64,000 bases of DNA from Streptomyces microflavus (GTDB lineage: Bacteria > Actinomycetota > Actinomycetes > Streptomycetales > Streptomycetaceae): assembly GCF_014650075.1 (NCBI RefSeq), contig NZ_BMUG01000001.1, positions 882,710-946,709 of the forward strand, in the 5' to 3' direction. Positions 35,532 through 43,776 of this stretch are shown here, piece after piece. A program made the translations under genes and the position numbers. Each line of letters opens with the position of its first letter. Position 1 is the stretch's first letter. The notes under the pieces were generated by a model that was not told where the DNA came from, made no database searches, and was given only the letters and a program-made list of their open reading frames with translations.

Positions 35532-36893
35532 ATGGACAAGCAGCAGGAATTCGTCCTCAGGACCCTTGAGGAGCGCGACATCCGCTTCGTGCGGCTGTGG
35601 TTCACCGACGTCCTCGGGTTCCTCAAGTCCGTCGCCGTGGCCCCGGCCGAGCTGGAGCAGGCCTTCGACGAGGGCATCGGCTTCGACGGCTCGGCGATCG
35701 AGGGCTTCGCCCGGGTGTACGAATCGGACATGATCGCCAAGCCGGACCCGGGCACCTTCCAGATCCTGCCCTGGCGCGCGGAGGCCCCCGGCACCGCGCG
35801 GATGTTCTGCGACATCCTGATGCCCGACGGCTCCCCGTCCTTCGCGGACCCGCGGTACGTACTGAAGCGCATCCTCGCCAAGACGTCCGACCTCGGCTTC
35901 ACCTTCTACACCCACCCCGAGATCGAGTTCTTCCTCCTGAAGAACAAGCCGGTCGACGGCACGCGCCCGACCCCGGCGGACAGCTCGGGCTACTTCGACC
36001 ACACCCCGCAGAACGTGGGCATGGACTTCCGCCGCCAGGCGATCACGATGCTCGAATCGATGGGCATCTCGGTCGAGTTCAGCCACCACGAGGGTGCGCC
36101 GGGCCAGCAGGAGATCGACCTCCGCTACGCGGACGCGCTGTCGACGGCGGACAACATCATGACGTTCCGTCTGGTGATGAAGCAGGTGGCGCTGGAGCAG
36201 GGCGTGCAGGCGACGTTCATGCCGAAGCCCTTCTCGGAGTACCCGGGTTCGGGCATGCACACCCACCTCTCCCTCTTCGAGGGCGACCGCAACGCGTTCT
36301 ACGAGTCGGGCGCGGAGTACCAGCTCTCCAAGGTCGGCCGCTCGTTCATCGCGGGCCTGCTGACGCACGCGGCGGAGATCTCGGCCGTCACCAACCAGTG
36401 GGTCAACTCCTACAAGCGCATCTGGGGCGGCTCGTCCCGAGCGGCCGGCGCGGGCGGCGAGGCCCCCTCGTACATCTGCTGGGGCCACAACAACCGCTCG
36501 GCCCTCATCCGCGTCCCCATGTACAAGCCCGGCAAGACGGGTTCGGCCCGCGTGGAGGTCCGCTCCATCGACTCCGGCGCCAACCCGTACCTCACCTACG
36601 CGGTCCTGCTCGCCGCAGGCCTCAAGGGCATCGAGGAGGGCTATGAACTCCCGGCCGGCGCCGACGACGACGTCTGGGCCCTCTCCGACGCGGAACGCCG
36701 CGCGATGGGCATCGAACCGCTCCCGCAGAACCTGGGCGAGGCGATCTCCCTGATGGAGAAGAGCGAACTGGTCGCCGAAACCCTGGGCGAGCACGTCTTC
36801 GACTTCTTCCTCCGCAACAAGAAGCAGGAGTGGGAGGAGTACCGCAGCGAGGTCACGGCCTTCGAGCTGAAGAACTTGCTGCCGGTGCTGTAG
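35532..36893 (+). CDS. glnA2: Glutamine synthetase-like enzyme GlnA2
   Basis: 453 residues, started at the ATG at 35532 behind AAGGATG. GS I fold: N-terminal beta-Grasp (FDEGIGFDGSAIEGF), catalytic motifs FTFYTHPEIEFFL, FMPKPFSEYPGSGMHTHLSL and NNRSALIRVP. The region that carries the adenylylated Tyr of GlnA (NLYDLPP) reads EGYELPAGADDD, so regulation by GlnE is doubtful. In S. coelicolor the gene in this neighbourhood (glnA2, near nadE and glnE) has been reported to make gamma-glutamylpolyamines rather than glutamine; I assign the name by that context and length. Confidence 0.85.
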   Translation: MDKQQEFVLRTLEERDIRFVRLWFTDVLGFLKSVAVAPAELEQAFDEGIGFDGSAIEGFARVYESDMIAKPDPGTFQILPWRAEAPGTARMFCDILMPDGSPSFADPRYVLKRILAKTSDLGFTFYTHPEIEFFLLKNKPVDGTRPTPADSSGYFDHTPQNVGMDFRRQAITMLESMGISVEFSHHEGAPGQQEIDLRYADALSTADNIMTFRLVMKQVALEQGVQATFMPKPFSEYPGSGMHTHLSLFEGDRNAFYESGAEYQLSKVGRSFIAGLLTHAAEISAVTNQWVNSYKRIWGGSSRAAGAGGEAPSYICWGHNNRSALIRVPMYKPGKTGSARVEVRSIDSGANPYLTYAVLLAAGLKGIEEGYELPAGADDDVWALSDAERRAMGIEPLPQNLGEAISLMEKSELVAETLGEHVFDFFLRNKKQEWEEYRSEVTAFELKNLLPVL

Positions 36894-36926
36894 GGCCTGC
36901 CTGATCAGCAGCTCAGGAAGCGCAAC

Positions 36927-36966
36927 GCGGGTGGGTCGCCCGGTTCAACCGAAGCGACCCACCCGC
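36927..36966 (+). terminator. Terminator after glnA2
   Basis: A perfect 13-bp stem (36927-36939 with 36954-36966, GCGGGTGGGTCGC) has a 14-base loop that can form a small inner CGGTT/AACCG pair. It starts 34 bases after the stop. Confidence 0.85.
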
Positions 36967-37407
36967 AGTCATGATCGGCTCTGGGCCGTCCAGGGGCCGT
37001 CAAGCCCTGACGGCTTGTTACAGGTTTCTCCACCTCATCAAGGCACCCCGCTGCGCTCATGGAGGATGAGGGGGGCGGGGATCTATGGCCTGCAACATAG
37101 TCCCGAGGTGGCTCCCGGGGACCTTTATGCCCACCCCCCTTGACCGCGGACCTCGAAGGTTCTCCGACCGGTCTCCAGCCACCAGACAATCTAGCAAGTG
37201 GCACTGACAACGGTCCGGCCCCAGGGGGAGCGAGGGTGCCTTGCTGCTGCAGAGCAGCGGAGTACCGCAGCCAGAGCAACCGCGTCCGACGAAGCATGGC
37301 CACTGGCCCCAGTCATCCATGACCTCTCAGGTGGCCACGCATCGCGGGCCCTGCAGAGGGGGCCGAAGCAGCACACCCCCTGTCGACCCGTGCGCGATAA
37401 TCGGGGC
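36967..37407. other. Gene-free stretch before the AbiEii pair
   Basis: About 440 bases with no convincing coding frame or RNA gene. GC drops in places (GTTACAGGTTTCTCC near 37017). A small CCGTCA/TGACGG inverted repeat lies near 36998-37014. It marks the edge between the conserved glnA2 block and the accessory block. Confidence 0.5.
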
Positions 37408-37755
37408 ATGGCATCAGCTTTCGACGTCCCCGGTCTCCGTCGCGCCAGGTTCGCCCGACGGGTGCCCGCCACACTGGCGGCGCTTGCCGGCCCGCGCCAC
37501 GGGACTGTGTCGCTGCCACTTCATCTGGCGTGGTCGGGGCTGAGGGAGTTCGATCTCGATCAGCCACGGCTGCGGATGAGCTACTACCGCATCGTGCTGG
37601 GTGAGGGTATGCACGACGACCTGGTGGAGTACCTCAACCGCGATCTGCTTGTCCCCATGTGGCCCACCCTGCGGACGCTGATCAGCCGCGATATCCGTGA
37701 CGTCTGGGAGGGTGCCTTCGACGAGCTCGCGCTCAGCGCCCGGACTGCTGCGTGA
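37408..37755 (+). CDS. Putative partner (antitoxin) of AbiEii-like toxin
   Basis: 115 residues, started at the ATG at 37408; a weak ATCGGGG precedes it. It is soluble and basic at the start (PGLRRARFARRVPATLAAL), with LPLHLAWSGLREFDLDQPRLRMSYYRIVLGEGMHDDLVEYLN. I see no HTH and do not recognise the family beyond its recurrent pairing with the next gene in Streptomyces. Its TGA overlaps the next gene's GTG (GTGA), the layout of bicistronic toxin-antitoxin pairs, where the antitoxin commonly comes first. Confidence 0.65.
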   Translation: MASAFDVPGLRRARFARRVPATLAALAGPRHGTVSLPLHLAWSGLREFDLDQPRLRMSYYRIVLGEGMHDDLVEYLNRDLLVPMWPTLRTLISRDIRDVWEGAFDELALSARTAA

Positions 37756-38423
37756 ACCTCACCGACCTGCACCGCCGACTGCTCACCGACGTACTGGCTG
37801 TGGGCGGCGCCTATCCTCTCGCACTCACCGGTGGCTACGCCGTACAAGCGCACGGGCTGGTCGACCGGCTCAGCCAAGACCTCGACGTTGCCACCGAGAA
37901 TCCCGAGCCCATGGAGGACATCGCGTCCACCGTACGGGTGGGGCTTGAGCAGCGCGGCTGGGAGGTTCGGGCACTGGAGGCCGATCCGCTGTCTGCTCGC
38001 TTGATCGTCACCGATCCGGCCGACGGTGAGGAGTGCGAGGTGGGCATCCTCAAGGAGACGCTATGGCGTCCGCCGGTACGGACCGCGCACGGGCTGGTGC
38101 TCTCCCTTGAGGATGTCGTCGGCACCAAGGTCCGCGCACTGGCTGACCGTGGCCTCGCACGCGACCTGATTGACGTACGAGCGGCCGTCGACCGATGGAG
38201 CCACGTCGAGCTGGAAGAGCTCGGGCGGCGGCACGCACGCGAATCCTTAGATCTGACCGAACTTCAGGCGCGGCTGGGCGGTGCCGACTGGATCGATGAC
38301 ACCGAGTTCGCCGCGTACGGGCTCGGTGAGCAGGAGATCACCACACTGCGGTTGTGGGCGCAGGAGTGGGCTCACGACATTGCGGAACGGCTCCTTGAAG
38401 GGGTGGCGCCACCCGAGGGCTGA
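37752..38423 (+). CDS. AbiEii/AbiGii-type nucleotidyltransferase toxin
   Basis: 223 residues, GTG start. It has the AbiEii-family nucleotidyltransferase core: GGYAVQAHGLVDRLSQDLDVAT (GG-x8-9-R-x-S-x-DLD), then the second conserved segment TKVRALADRGLARDLIDV (K-x2-AL-x2-R-x3-RD-x2-D). Family members such as AbiEii and MenT transfer nucleotides to RNA and stop growth, acting in type IV toxin-antitoxin or phage-abortive systems. The activity here is inferred. Coupled to the 115-aa gene by a 4-bp overlap. Confidence 0.82.
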   Translation: MNLTDLHRRLLTDVLAVGGAYPLALTGGYAVQAHGLVDRLSQDLDVATENPEPMEDIASTVRVGLEQRGWEVRALEADPLSARLIVTDPADGEECEVGILKETLWRPPVRTAHGLVLSLEDVVGTKVRALADRGLARDLIDVRAAVDRWSHVELEELGRRHARESLDLTELQARLGGADWIDDTEFAAYGLGEQEITTLRLWAQEWAHDIAERLLEGVAPPEG

Positions 38424-38472
38424 GTTCGGGTGGTCGGCGGACGCCACCCGTTCGGGTTGCCTTGAAGCCGGT

Positions 38473-39234
38473 TCAGTAGCGGTGGCCCGGCCAGTGTGGG
38501 TCCTCCCACCTCGCCGGGCCGGTCAGTCCGATCAGGCGTATGCGGTGCAGTAGGGCCTCGGGGACCTCTGGGGCGTGCAGTCGCGTCGGTGCGTGGCGGG
38601 TCAGCCAGGAGGCGAGTTCTGGGCGTGGGTCGTCGGCCTCGTTGTCCCATGGGTCCCAGGGGAGCTGGTCTCCCAGTAGGTCGTACTCCCACTGAGCAGC
38701 CGCTTCGGCCAAGTGCCGGTCGGACACGTCATGGTCGAGCGTCTCCCAGACCGCAAGCCACGGGTCGAGCGTGCCGGAAGCCTCGGTGCACAGCGCCAGG
38801 AGCTCGTGTACGGGGACGGCGGGGGCGGGGTCCACGAGGCTGTGCGCCCACCAGGCGTGCAGGAACTCCCATACCGCCGCGCTCTGAGGGGCGGGCCATT
38901 GGCGCCAGTGTCCGCGGGCGAACGAGCGCCCGACCTCGTACATCCCGAACATGGGCTCCACGCGGCCGCTGACCAGCTCCCGGGTGAACTGGGGCAGGAT
39001 GCGGCGCAGGACCGCCCCGTGGTCGCGCCAGTCAGGAGCGTCCCAAGTGCGACGTAGGAGGTCCGGGGAGAGCTCCGCGTCCGGGAGCTTCAGCAGCGCC
39101 AGGTCTTCCTGACTGCCCCAGTGGCACTCGCAGTTGTTCTCTTCGGGGTGTGTGGCCATCCCGCGAAAGGTGGCCGTCAAGCCTTCCAGGGCGCAGTCGA
39201 GCCGGATGCGGGTGGGAGCGGCGTCGGGGTTCAT
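38473..39234 (-). CDS. Unknown protein, 253 aa
   Basis: Started at the ATG at 39234; an in-frame GTG four codons upstream is possible. It is soluble and rich in Trp, Pro and Asp. The N-terminal region has ENNCECHWG and the centre runs HWRQWPAPQSAAVWEFLHAWWAHSL and WEYDLLGDQLPWDPWDNEADDPRPELASWL. I recognise no domain. Codon use is Streptomyces-like but the gene is isolated, so it may be a stand-alone accessory gene. It ends convergent to the AbiEii gene with 49 bases between. Confidence 0.62.
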   Translation of the reverse strand: MNPDAAPTRIRLDCALEGLTATFRGMATHPEENNCECHWGSQEDLALLKLPDAELSPDLLRRTWDAPDWRDHGAVLRRILPQFTRELVSGRVEPMFGMYEVGRSFARGHWRQWPAPQSAAVWEFLHAWWAHSLVDPAPAVPVHELLALCTEASGTLDPWLAVWETLDHDVSDRHLAEAAAQWEYDLLGDQLPWDPWDNEADDPRPELASWLTRHAPTRLHAPEVPEALLHRIRLIGLTGPARWEDPHWPGHRY

Positions 39235-39343
39235 CGTGATCGGCACAGCCTTGGGTGACTCCAGGAGGCTTCCGCCTGCCGAAGATCGCAACACTACCGA
39301 GTCGGGTCGGCCGTGTCGCGGGGATAGTTCCCCTGTCGATGGG

Positions 39344-39386
39344 CTCCGGGCCCGCCCCTCCTGCTGCGGAGGGCGCGGGCCCGGAG
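39344..39386 (-). terminator. Strong terminator after the zinc-ribbon gene
   Basis: An 18-bp stem with one bulged base (39344-39361 with 39368-39386) and a 6-base loop, immediately downstream of the 98-aa gene on the minus strand. Confidence 0.85.
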
Positions 39387-39394
39387 GGTTTCCT

Positions 39395-39691
39395 CTACAC
39401 CGGCGGCGTTCCCGGCGGGGAGGGTGCCGGTGGTGGCTTGGGCAGGGGCGGGCCCGGGTTGGGTGGGGGCTGAGGGGGGTTGCCTCGGTGCTTGCTGTCC
39501 GGCCGGACCCTGCGGGCCGGCAGGCCGTAGATGCCGAACGGGGGGAAGAGGTCGACTCGGCGCGGGTAGTCCGCCTCCGCGCACTCCTCACAGAGCAGGT
39601 CACGGCCGGTCTCCGTGTGCCGGGCAGCGGTGACCGGGGCGTTCCAGCAGGCCTCGCAGGTGCGGACGTCCGTCGCGGACAGGGCGATCAT
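39395..39691 (-). CDS. Small zinc-ribbon protein with Pro-rich tail
   Basis: 98 residues. Two Cys-x2-Cys pairs (CEACW near 12-16 and CEECA near 34-38) suggest one structural zinc site; the last 30 residues are Pro/Gly-rich (PPQPPPNPGPPLPKPPPAP). GGGAGG lies six bases before the ATG, which also overlaps the stop of an 18-residue upstream frame (ATGA). Likely operon with the 125-aa gene upstream. No function known. Confidence 0.65.
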   Translation of the reverse strand: MIALSATDVRTCEACWNAPVTAARHTETGRDLLCEECAEADYPRRVDLFPPFGIYGLPARRVRPDSKHRGNPPQPPPNPGPPLPKPPPAPSPPGTPPV

Positions 39692-39744
39692 CGGAGCCTC
39701 CCGGGCCGGGCCGGCAGTAAGGCGTGAGGGGTGGGCGTACGCAT
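39688..39744 (-). CDS. Possible 18-aa coupled leader peptide
   Basis: A short frame with ATG at 39744 behind a strong GGAGG (7-base spacing). It is Pro/Arg/Leu-rich and ends in TGA overlapping the ATG of the zinc-ribbon gene. The ribosome site and overlap argue that it is translated; its peptide probably only couples translation. Confidence 0.45.
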   Translation of the reverse strand: MRTPTPHALLPARPGRLR

Positions 39745-39800
39745 GAGGTGCCTCCGTCTCTGAGGGAGTGGGCGAGCTGTGCCGCTCAGCAGGCGGGCCC

Positions 39801-40178
39801 CTAGGCGCGGGTCTCGCGCCAGGTGCGGACGAGCTTGGCCGCGGTCGGGCAGATCGCGCCCGTGCGGCAGGACCCGCATGTCGTCGTGTGGGCCAGCAGG
39901 TCGCGGTAGGCCGCGTCGGGGGAATCGGTCGTGGTCACGGTCGCCTCTCTGCTGATCTCGGCCCAGACGAATTCGGCGGTGCGGGTGAGGGTGTGCCCGA
40001 AGTGGTCGGCCGTGGCCAGGGCGGCGAGGACCGCCGTGTGCTCGGCCTCGGTGAGTTCGGTGGGGAGGTCCGCTTCGACGCGGATGCCGGCCTCGGTGTC
40101 GGCCACGCGCGGCTCTGCGCCGATGGCGGCGGTGAGCATGCCTGTCAGTGCCGCTGCCCGCGCTTGTGCTGAGCGCAC
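39801..40178 (-). CDS. Small Cys-containing protein, 125 aa
   Basis: Started at the GTG at 40178 behind AGGGGAGA; the frame extends upstream without a ribosome site. It is soluble and Ala/Thr/Glu-rich. The C-terminal region LLAHTTTCGSCRTGAICPTAAKLVRTWR has three Cys and resembles small actinobacterial proteins with a C-x2-C...C end. No domain is recognised. Divergent from the GntR gene, so perhaps under its control together with the zinc-ribbon gene. Confidence 0.6.
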   Translation of the reverse strand: MRSAQARAAALTGMLTAAIGAEPRVADTEAGIRVEADLPTELTEAEHTAVLAALATADHFGHTLTRTAEFVWAEISREATVTTTDSPDAAYRDLLAHTTTCGSCRTGAICPTAAKLVRTWRETRA

Positions 40179-40215
40179 ACTTCTCCCCTGTGAAGTCGAT
40201 GTCACTCCATGTAAT

Positions 40216-40229
40216 GCTGAATACTCAGC
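40216..40229. promoter_or_regulatory. Candidate GntR operator
   Basis: GCTGA-ATAC-TCAGC inverted repeat in the 118-bp gap between the GntR gene and the divergent 125-aa gene. Short arms make this a weak call. Confidence 0.3.
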
Positions 40230-40296
40230 TTCAACCTGATGGGTTAGCTTTGTCAATATCGAGCCCTGAACGCCGCACCCTCACGGAGCCGCCGAA

Positions 40297-41061
40297 ATGC
40301 CTCGCGATACCCCGTACTTGCAGGTGGCCGACAAGATCCGTACCCGGGTGCTGTCGGGTGAATGGGCCGTCGGTGACAAGCTGCCGTCCCGCGCCCGGTT
40401 CGCCGAGGAGTACGGAGTCGGCCACTCCGTCGCCCAACGGGCCATGGAACGCCTGATCATCGAGGGCATCCTCGAAGGCCGCGCCGGTTCCGGTACGTAC
40501 GTCCGCAAAGCCCGCCAGCGCCTCAGGATGGTCCGCTCACGCCTCCGTCAGGAGCGGAGCGGCTCCCCGTTCCGCGCCGGCCTGAAGGACCAGGGCGGCG
40601 ATGGCACCTGGGAGTGCAACAGCCGGGCGCGGGTTCCCGCCACGGAGGACATCGCCGCCCGGCTCGCGATCGAGCCCGGCGACCTCTGCGTCATGACCCA
40701 CTACGAGTTCCTCGCGGACGGTCAGCCGGCGCAACTCGCCACGAGCTGGGAGCCGATGGCCATCACCGGCGGTACGGAGGTCCTGCTCCCGGAGATGGGG
40801 CCGCGGGGCAAGATCGGCGTGGTCGCCCGTATGCGCTCCATCAACGTGAACATCTCCACCGCTCTCGAAATGCCACGACCGGCCCGCGCCACGCGCGAGC
40901 AGGCCAACTTCCTCAACATCTCCGTGGGTGACCTGGTCACCCAGCTGGAGCGCATCTACTTCGACGCCGAGGGCCGTCCGGTGGAGACCGCCGACATCAT
41001 CGTCCCGGACATCCGCTGGGAGATCGCGTACGAGATCGACGTCGACGACTCCCGGTTCTGA
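40297..41061 (+). CDS. GntR/HutC-family regulator with UTRA domain
   Basis: 254 residues. N-terminal winged HTH: PYLQVADKIRTRVLSGEWAVGDKLPS, then VAQRAMERLIIEGILEGRAGSGTYV. The C-terminal UTRA ligand domain ends with FDAEGRPVETADIIVP. KorSA-type relatives in Streptomyces control plasmid or integrative-element transfer, others respond to sugars; the ligand here is unknown. Upstream sits a divergent small-protein operon. Its 3' end overlaps by 106 bases the 3' end of the convergent HATPase gene. Confidence 0.87.
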   Translation: MPRDTPYLQVADKIRTRVLSGEWAVGDKLPSRARFAEEYGVGHSVAQRAMERLIIEGILEGRAGSGTYVRKARQRLRMVRSRLRQERSGSPFRAGLKDQGGDGTWECNSRARVPATEDIAARLAIEPGDLCVMTHYEFLADGQPAQLATSWEPMAITGGTEVLLPEMGPRGKIGVVARMRSINVNISTALEMPRPARATREQANFLNISVGDLVTQLERIYFDAEGRPVETADIIVPDIRWEIAYEIDVDDSRF

Positions 41062-41621
41062 GCGGTGGGCGGTTCTCGGTGAGAGCCGGGTCCGAGGGGG
41101 CGGCTCCTGCGTGACAGCGCGGTAAGCCGCCTCCGGAGCCACGCGAAGGCCGGGAGTCGGCGGGCGATCGCTGCCGCCGCGCTACGAAGCGGATCGAGCG
41201 AGCGCCGACCGGTCGTCCGTCGTGGTGGCAGGGCCAGCTCAGCCCAGACCCGCTTGCCCCGTGCGGTGTTCTCGGCCCCGTAGGCGATCGCCAAGTGCTC
41301 GACGAGCACCATGCCTCGACCACTTTCGGCGTCGGGGCATGGGGTGCGTCGTTGGGGGAGGGCGGGGGAGTCGTCGTGGACTTCGATCGTCAGCCTGCCC
41401 CGTCCGATGTCAGCTCTCACGACCACCTTGAGCATGTCGCCGGCCCCGTGCGAGACAGCGTTGGTCACCAGCTCGGAGACCACGGTGGTCATAGCCATGT
41501 CGCTGTCGTCGTCCTGCCGCACATGCCACGTGCTGATCAGCTCGCGCAGCCGCCGACGGCTGATCGCAACCGAGGTGGGAGCGCGTACCAAGAAGAAGCT
41601 TTGGCTGTTCACGTGCGTCAT
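40956..41621 (-). CDS. Orphan HATPase (RsbW-like), C-terminus extended
   Basis: 221 residues, started at the ATG at 41621. The N-terminal 140 residues are a serine-kinase/anti-sigma-type ATPase: VVSELVTNAVSHGAG (N box), VEVHDDSP in the form IEVHDDSPALP (G1), GRGMVLVEHLA (G2). Such proteins bind partner regulators or anti-sigma antagonists and are abundant in Streptomyces next to XRE genes, as here. The last 80 residues are basic then low-complexity and run 106 bases into the convergent GntR gene, which suggests loss of an earlier stop. The divergent XRE gene is the likely partner. Confidence 0.8.
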   Translation of the reverse strand: MTHVNSQSFFLVRAPTSVAISRRRLRELISTWHVRQDDDSDMAMTTVVSELVTNAVSHGAGDMLKVVVRADIGRGRLTIEVHDDSPALPQRRTPCPDAESGRGMVLVEHLAIAYGAENTARGKRVWAELALPPRRTTGRRSLDPLRSAAAAIARRLPAFAWLRRRLTALSRRSRPLGPGSHREPPTAQNRESSTSISYAISQRMSGTMMSAVSTGRPSASK

Positions 41622-41837
41622 GGGTGAACCCTTCGGCGGAAGTCGAGATGACCTGCGGACGAATGAGCGACTTGCCAACGGGAAAGGTTTCTTTCACGCT
41701 GCCGTCCCGTCTGCTGGCTTTAGTCAACTCCGTTACCAACAAGAGGTCCTGGGCCATCCAGTGGTGCACATTTCCGCAGGGGCCGCTTTGGGGGGCCAGA
41801 ATCCGGCAGGGAACTTTCAGAAGTCTGGGGGACGGGC

Positions 41838-43115
41838 ATGATGGCATCGGAAGGCATCGGCGCGCTGCTCAGGGGAATCCGGGAAGCCGCTGGACTGACG
41901 CGCGAAGAGCAGGCTGCGCTCTTACAGGCCGCTCAGGGCGGCAAGTGGTTCGACCCGGAGAACCTGAAGCGGTGGGAGACCGAGAAGCGCCTGCCCACGC
42001 CGATGTGGCACGCGCTTCTTGCTGAGTGCTACGGAAGGCCGGCGGAGGAGATCGTCCGCGCGATTGTGGTCAGCAGACGCCGGCGAAGGCTTCACCGGCT
42101 GATCGGTGAGGAAGCGCGGGAGGAGGGCTCGGCAGTGGACCGACGTAAGTTCCTCGGTGTGGCAGCGGCGGCCACCGGAATGGCTGGGCTGCCCGACATT
42201 GCGGAGGCGCGGCACGGTATCAATGCCGGCCTGTCCACATCGGACGGCGGTGATCTCGCGTACCTGGACGGGGCGTTCGAACGTCATCGCGGCGGATATC
42301 GAGGGCGTCCGCCGAGCGAGGCGCTGGGGCAGATGAAGGCTGATCTCGACCTGCTCCGGGAGCTGCTCGGTCGGCCTCATCCTGCCGCTGTGCGAAAGGA
42401 CTTGGCGCGTACGGCCGCAGGCATCACCGGGTTGGTGGCCATCATTCAGCATGATCGAGGCGACCAACGGGACGCGGTCGGCTGGTTCGCCACGGCCGAG
42501 CAGGCGGCGCGCGAATCCGGTGACCGGCACATGCTCGCCTGGGTGCTGAGCCGACATGCGATGGTGCCGCTCAACTACGGTGCTCCGCACGCCGCCGCAG
42601 CGATGGCCGTCCGCGCGCGGGCCGAAGCCGGCCGGTCCCCGAGCGCGGCCGGTGCCTTGGCCGCAGCCGTCACCGCGCGGTCGCTCGCCTCCGTCGGAGA
42701 CAGGGAAGGGGCGCTGCGCGCGGTGGCCGATGCCCGTGCTGCTGCTGCGCGCCTCGACTCCGTACAAGGGGCCGATACCTGGTTCGGGTATGCGCCGCAG
42801 AAGCACCACGTTCACCTCTCGCAAGCGTTCACCCTCATGGGGCGGACCCGCGAGGCGTACGTCGAGCAGGAGTCCGCTCTCGCGCTGACCAAGTCTCCGT
42901 CCGTCATGACCAGGGCGTTGATCGCCGTCGACCGTGCGGTCTGTGTCCGGGCGGACGGCGACCCGGCCACGGCTGCCGACCTCGCCGTCAGCGCCTGGCT
43001 CCAGCTCCCTGCCGCGTACCGCGATGGCCTGGTCCGCTCACGGGTCGAGTCGTTGTGCCGGTCCCTTCCCGGGCGTCCGGGGAGCACCTTGCGCGATGCC
43101 TTGACGAGCCGCTGA
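41838..43115 (+). CDS. XRE-family regulator with TPR-like C-terminus
   Basis: 425 residues; the ATG at 41838 follows GGGGGACGG, and a second ATG is the next codon. The N-terminal HTH (about 5-75) is atypical (IREAAGLTREEQAALLQ, then WETEKRLPTPMWHALLAECY). An RRKFLGVAAAATGMAGLP segment near 102 looks like a Tat signal but is a known internal feature of this family. The rest is helical TPR-like. These regulators often pair with an HATPase and a DUF397 protein in WhiJ/BldB-like sets; no DUF397 gene is visible here. Confidence 0.82.
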   Translation: MMASEGIGALLRGIREAAGLTREEQAALLQAAQGGKWFDPENLKRWETEKRLPTPMWHALLAECYGRPAEEIVRAIVVSRRRRRLHRLIGEEAREEGSAVDRRKFLGVAAAATGMAGLPDIAEARHGINAGLSTSDGGDLAYLDGAFERHRGGYRGRPPSEALGQMKADLDLLRELLGRPHPAAVRKDLARTAAGITGLVAIIQHDRGDQRDAVGWFATAEQAARESGDRHMLAWVLSRHAMVPLNYGAPHAAAAMAVRARAEAGRSPSAAGALAAAVTARSLASVGDREGALRAVADARAAAARLDSVQGADTWFGYAPQKHHVHLSQAFTLMGRTREAYVEQESALALTKSPSVMTRALIAVDRAVCVRADGDPATAADLAVSAWLQLPAAYRDGLVRSRVESLCRSLPGRPGSTLRDALTSR

Positions 43116-43147
43116 GGCCATAGCCTCAAGAGCTCAAGGCCTCCCCC

Positions 43148-43747
43148 TCACCCGAACCCCCGCCCCATCTCGTCCAGAATCTCATCGATCACCGCCGCCG
43201 GCTCCCGGGCCAGGTCCTCCTCGATCCACATCCGCATCGCGATCCGGAGCGAGGAGAGGAACCCCGCCGCCAGCACGATCGGGCGTACCGGGGCGGAGGT
43301 CGGGCCAGGGCGGGTGGCCACCGCTTCGGCCAGGTCGCGTTCCAGGGCCGCGTGGTTGGCCAACTGGCGGGCCAGGAGCGAGGGGTGACGCATCGCCAGG
43401 CGGGTGCGTACCGCCCAGTCGCGCTCCGGGGGTGCGACCCGTTCCGCGAACTGGGCCACCGCCGCCCTCAGCGCGGGCCAGGCCGGTTCGTCGGCGGGGC
43501 GGCCCTGGACCGTGCGGACCAGGGCCCTGATCTGCTGCTCCTCGCCGTAGAGGAGGGCGTCCTCCTTGTTGGTGAAGTAGTTCGAGAACGTCCGGCGGGA
43601 GATCCCGGCCGCGTCCGCCACCGCCTCGACCGTCACGTGGTCGAAGCCGTGCTCCACGGTCAGGCGCAGGGTCGCCTCGTGCACGGCCTGCCGGGTGGCT
43701 TCCTTTTTGCGTTCCCGGAGTCCTGGTCCCGCGGTGCTGCTGTCCAT
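43148..43747 (-). CDS. TetR-family repressor
   Basis: 199 residues. HTH: TRQAVHEATLRLTVEHGFDHVTVEAVADAAGISRRTFSNYF, with the typical FSNYF of the TetR group that regulates MFS pumps. The C-terminal ligand domain is helical. It is divergent from a DHA2 efflux gene; the 109-bp gap holds two 14-bp direct repeats, so it probably represses the pump and itself. Confidence 0.9.
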   Translation of the reverse strand: MDSSTAGPGLRERKKEATRQAVHEATLRLTVEHGFDHVTVEAVADAAGISRRTFSNYFTNKEDALLYGEEQQIRALVRTVQGRPADEPAWPALRAAVAQFAERVAPPERDWAVRTRLAMRHPSLLARQLANHAALERDLAEAVATRPGPTSAPVRPIVLAAGFLSSLRIAMRMWIEEDLAREPAAVIDEILDEMGRGFG

Positions 43748-43776
43748 GGGGGCATTATCCCCCGGGCGCGGAATTG

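Noticed and set aside
36894..37407. tRNA or small structured RNA gene in the gap after glnA2
   Set aside because: No cloverleaf or known RNA motif could be drawn; only a terminator and a short inverted repeat are present.
42145..42200. Tat signal peptide inside the XRE regulator
   Set aside because: RRKFLGVAAAATG lies about 100 residues into the protein, after the HTH; it is a family feature, not an export signal.
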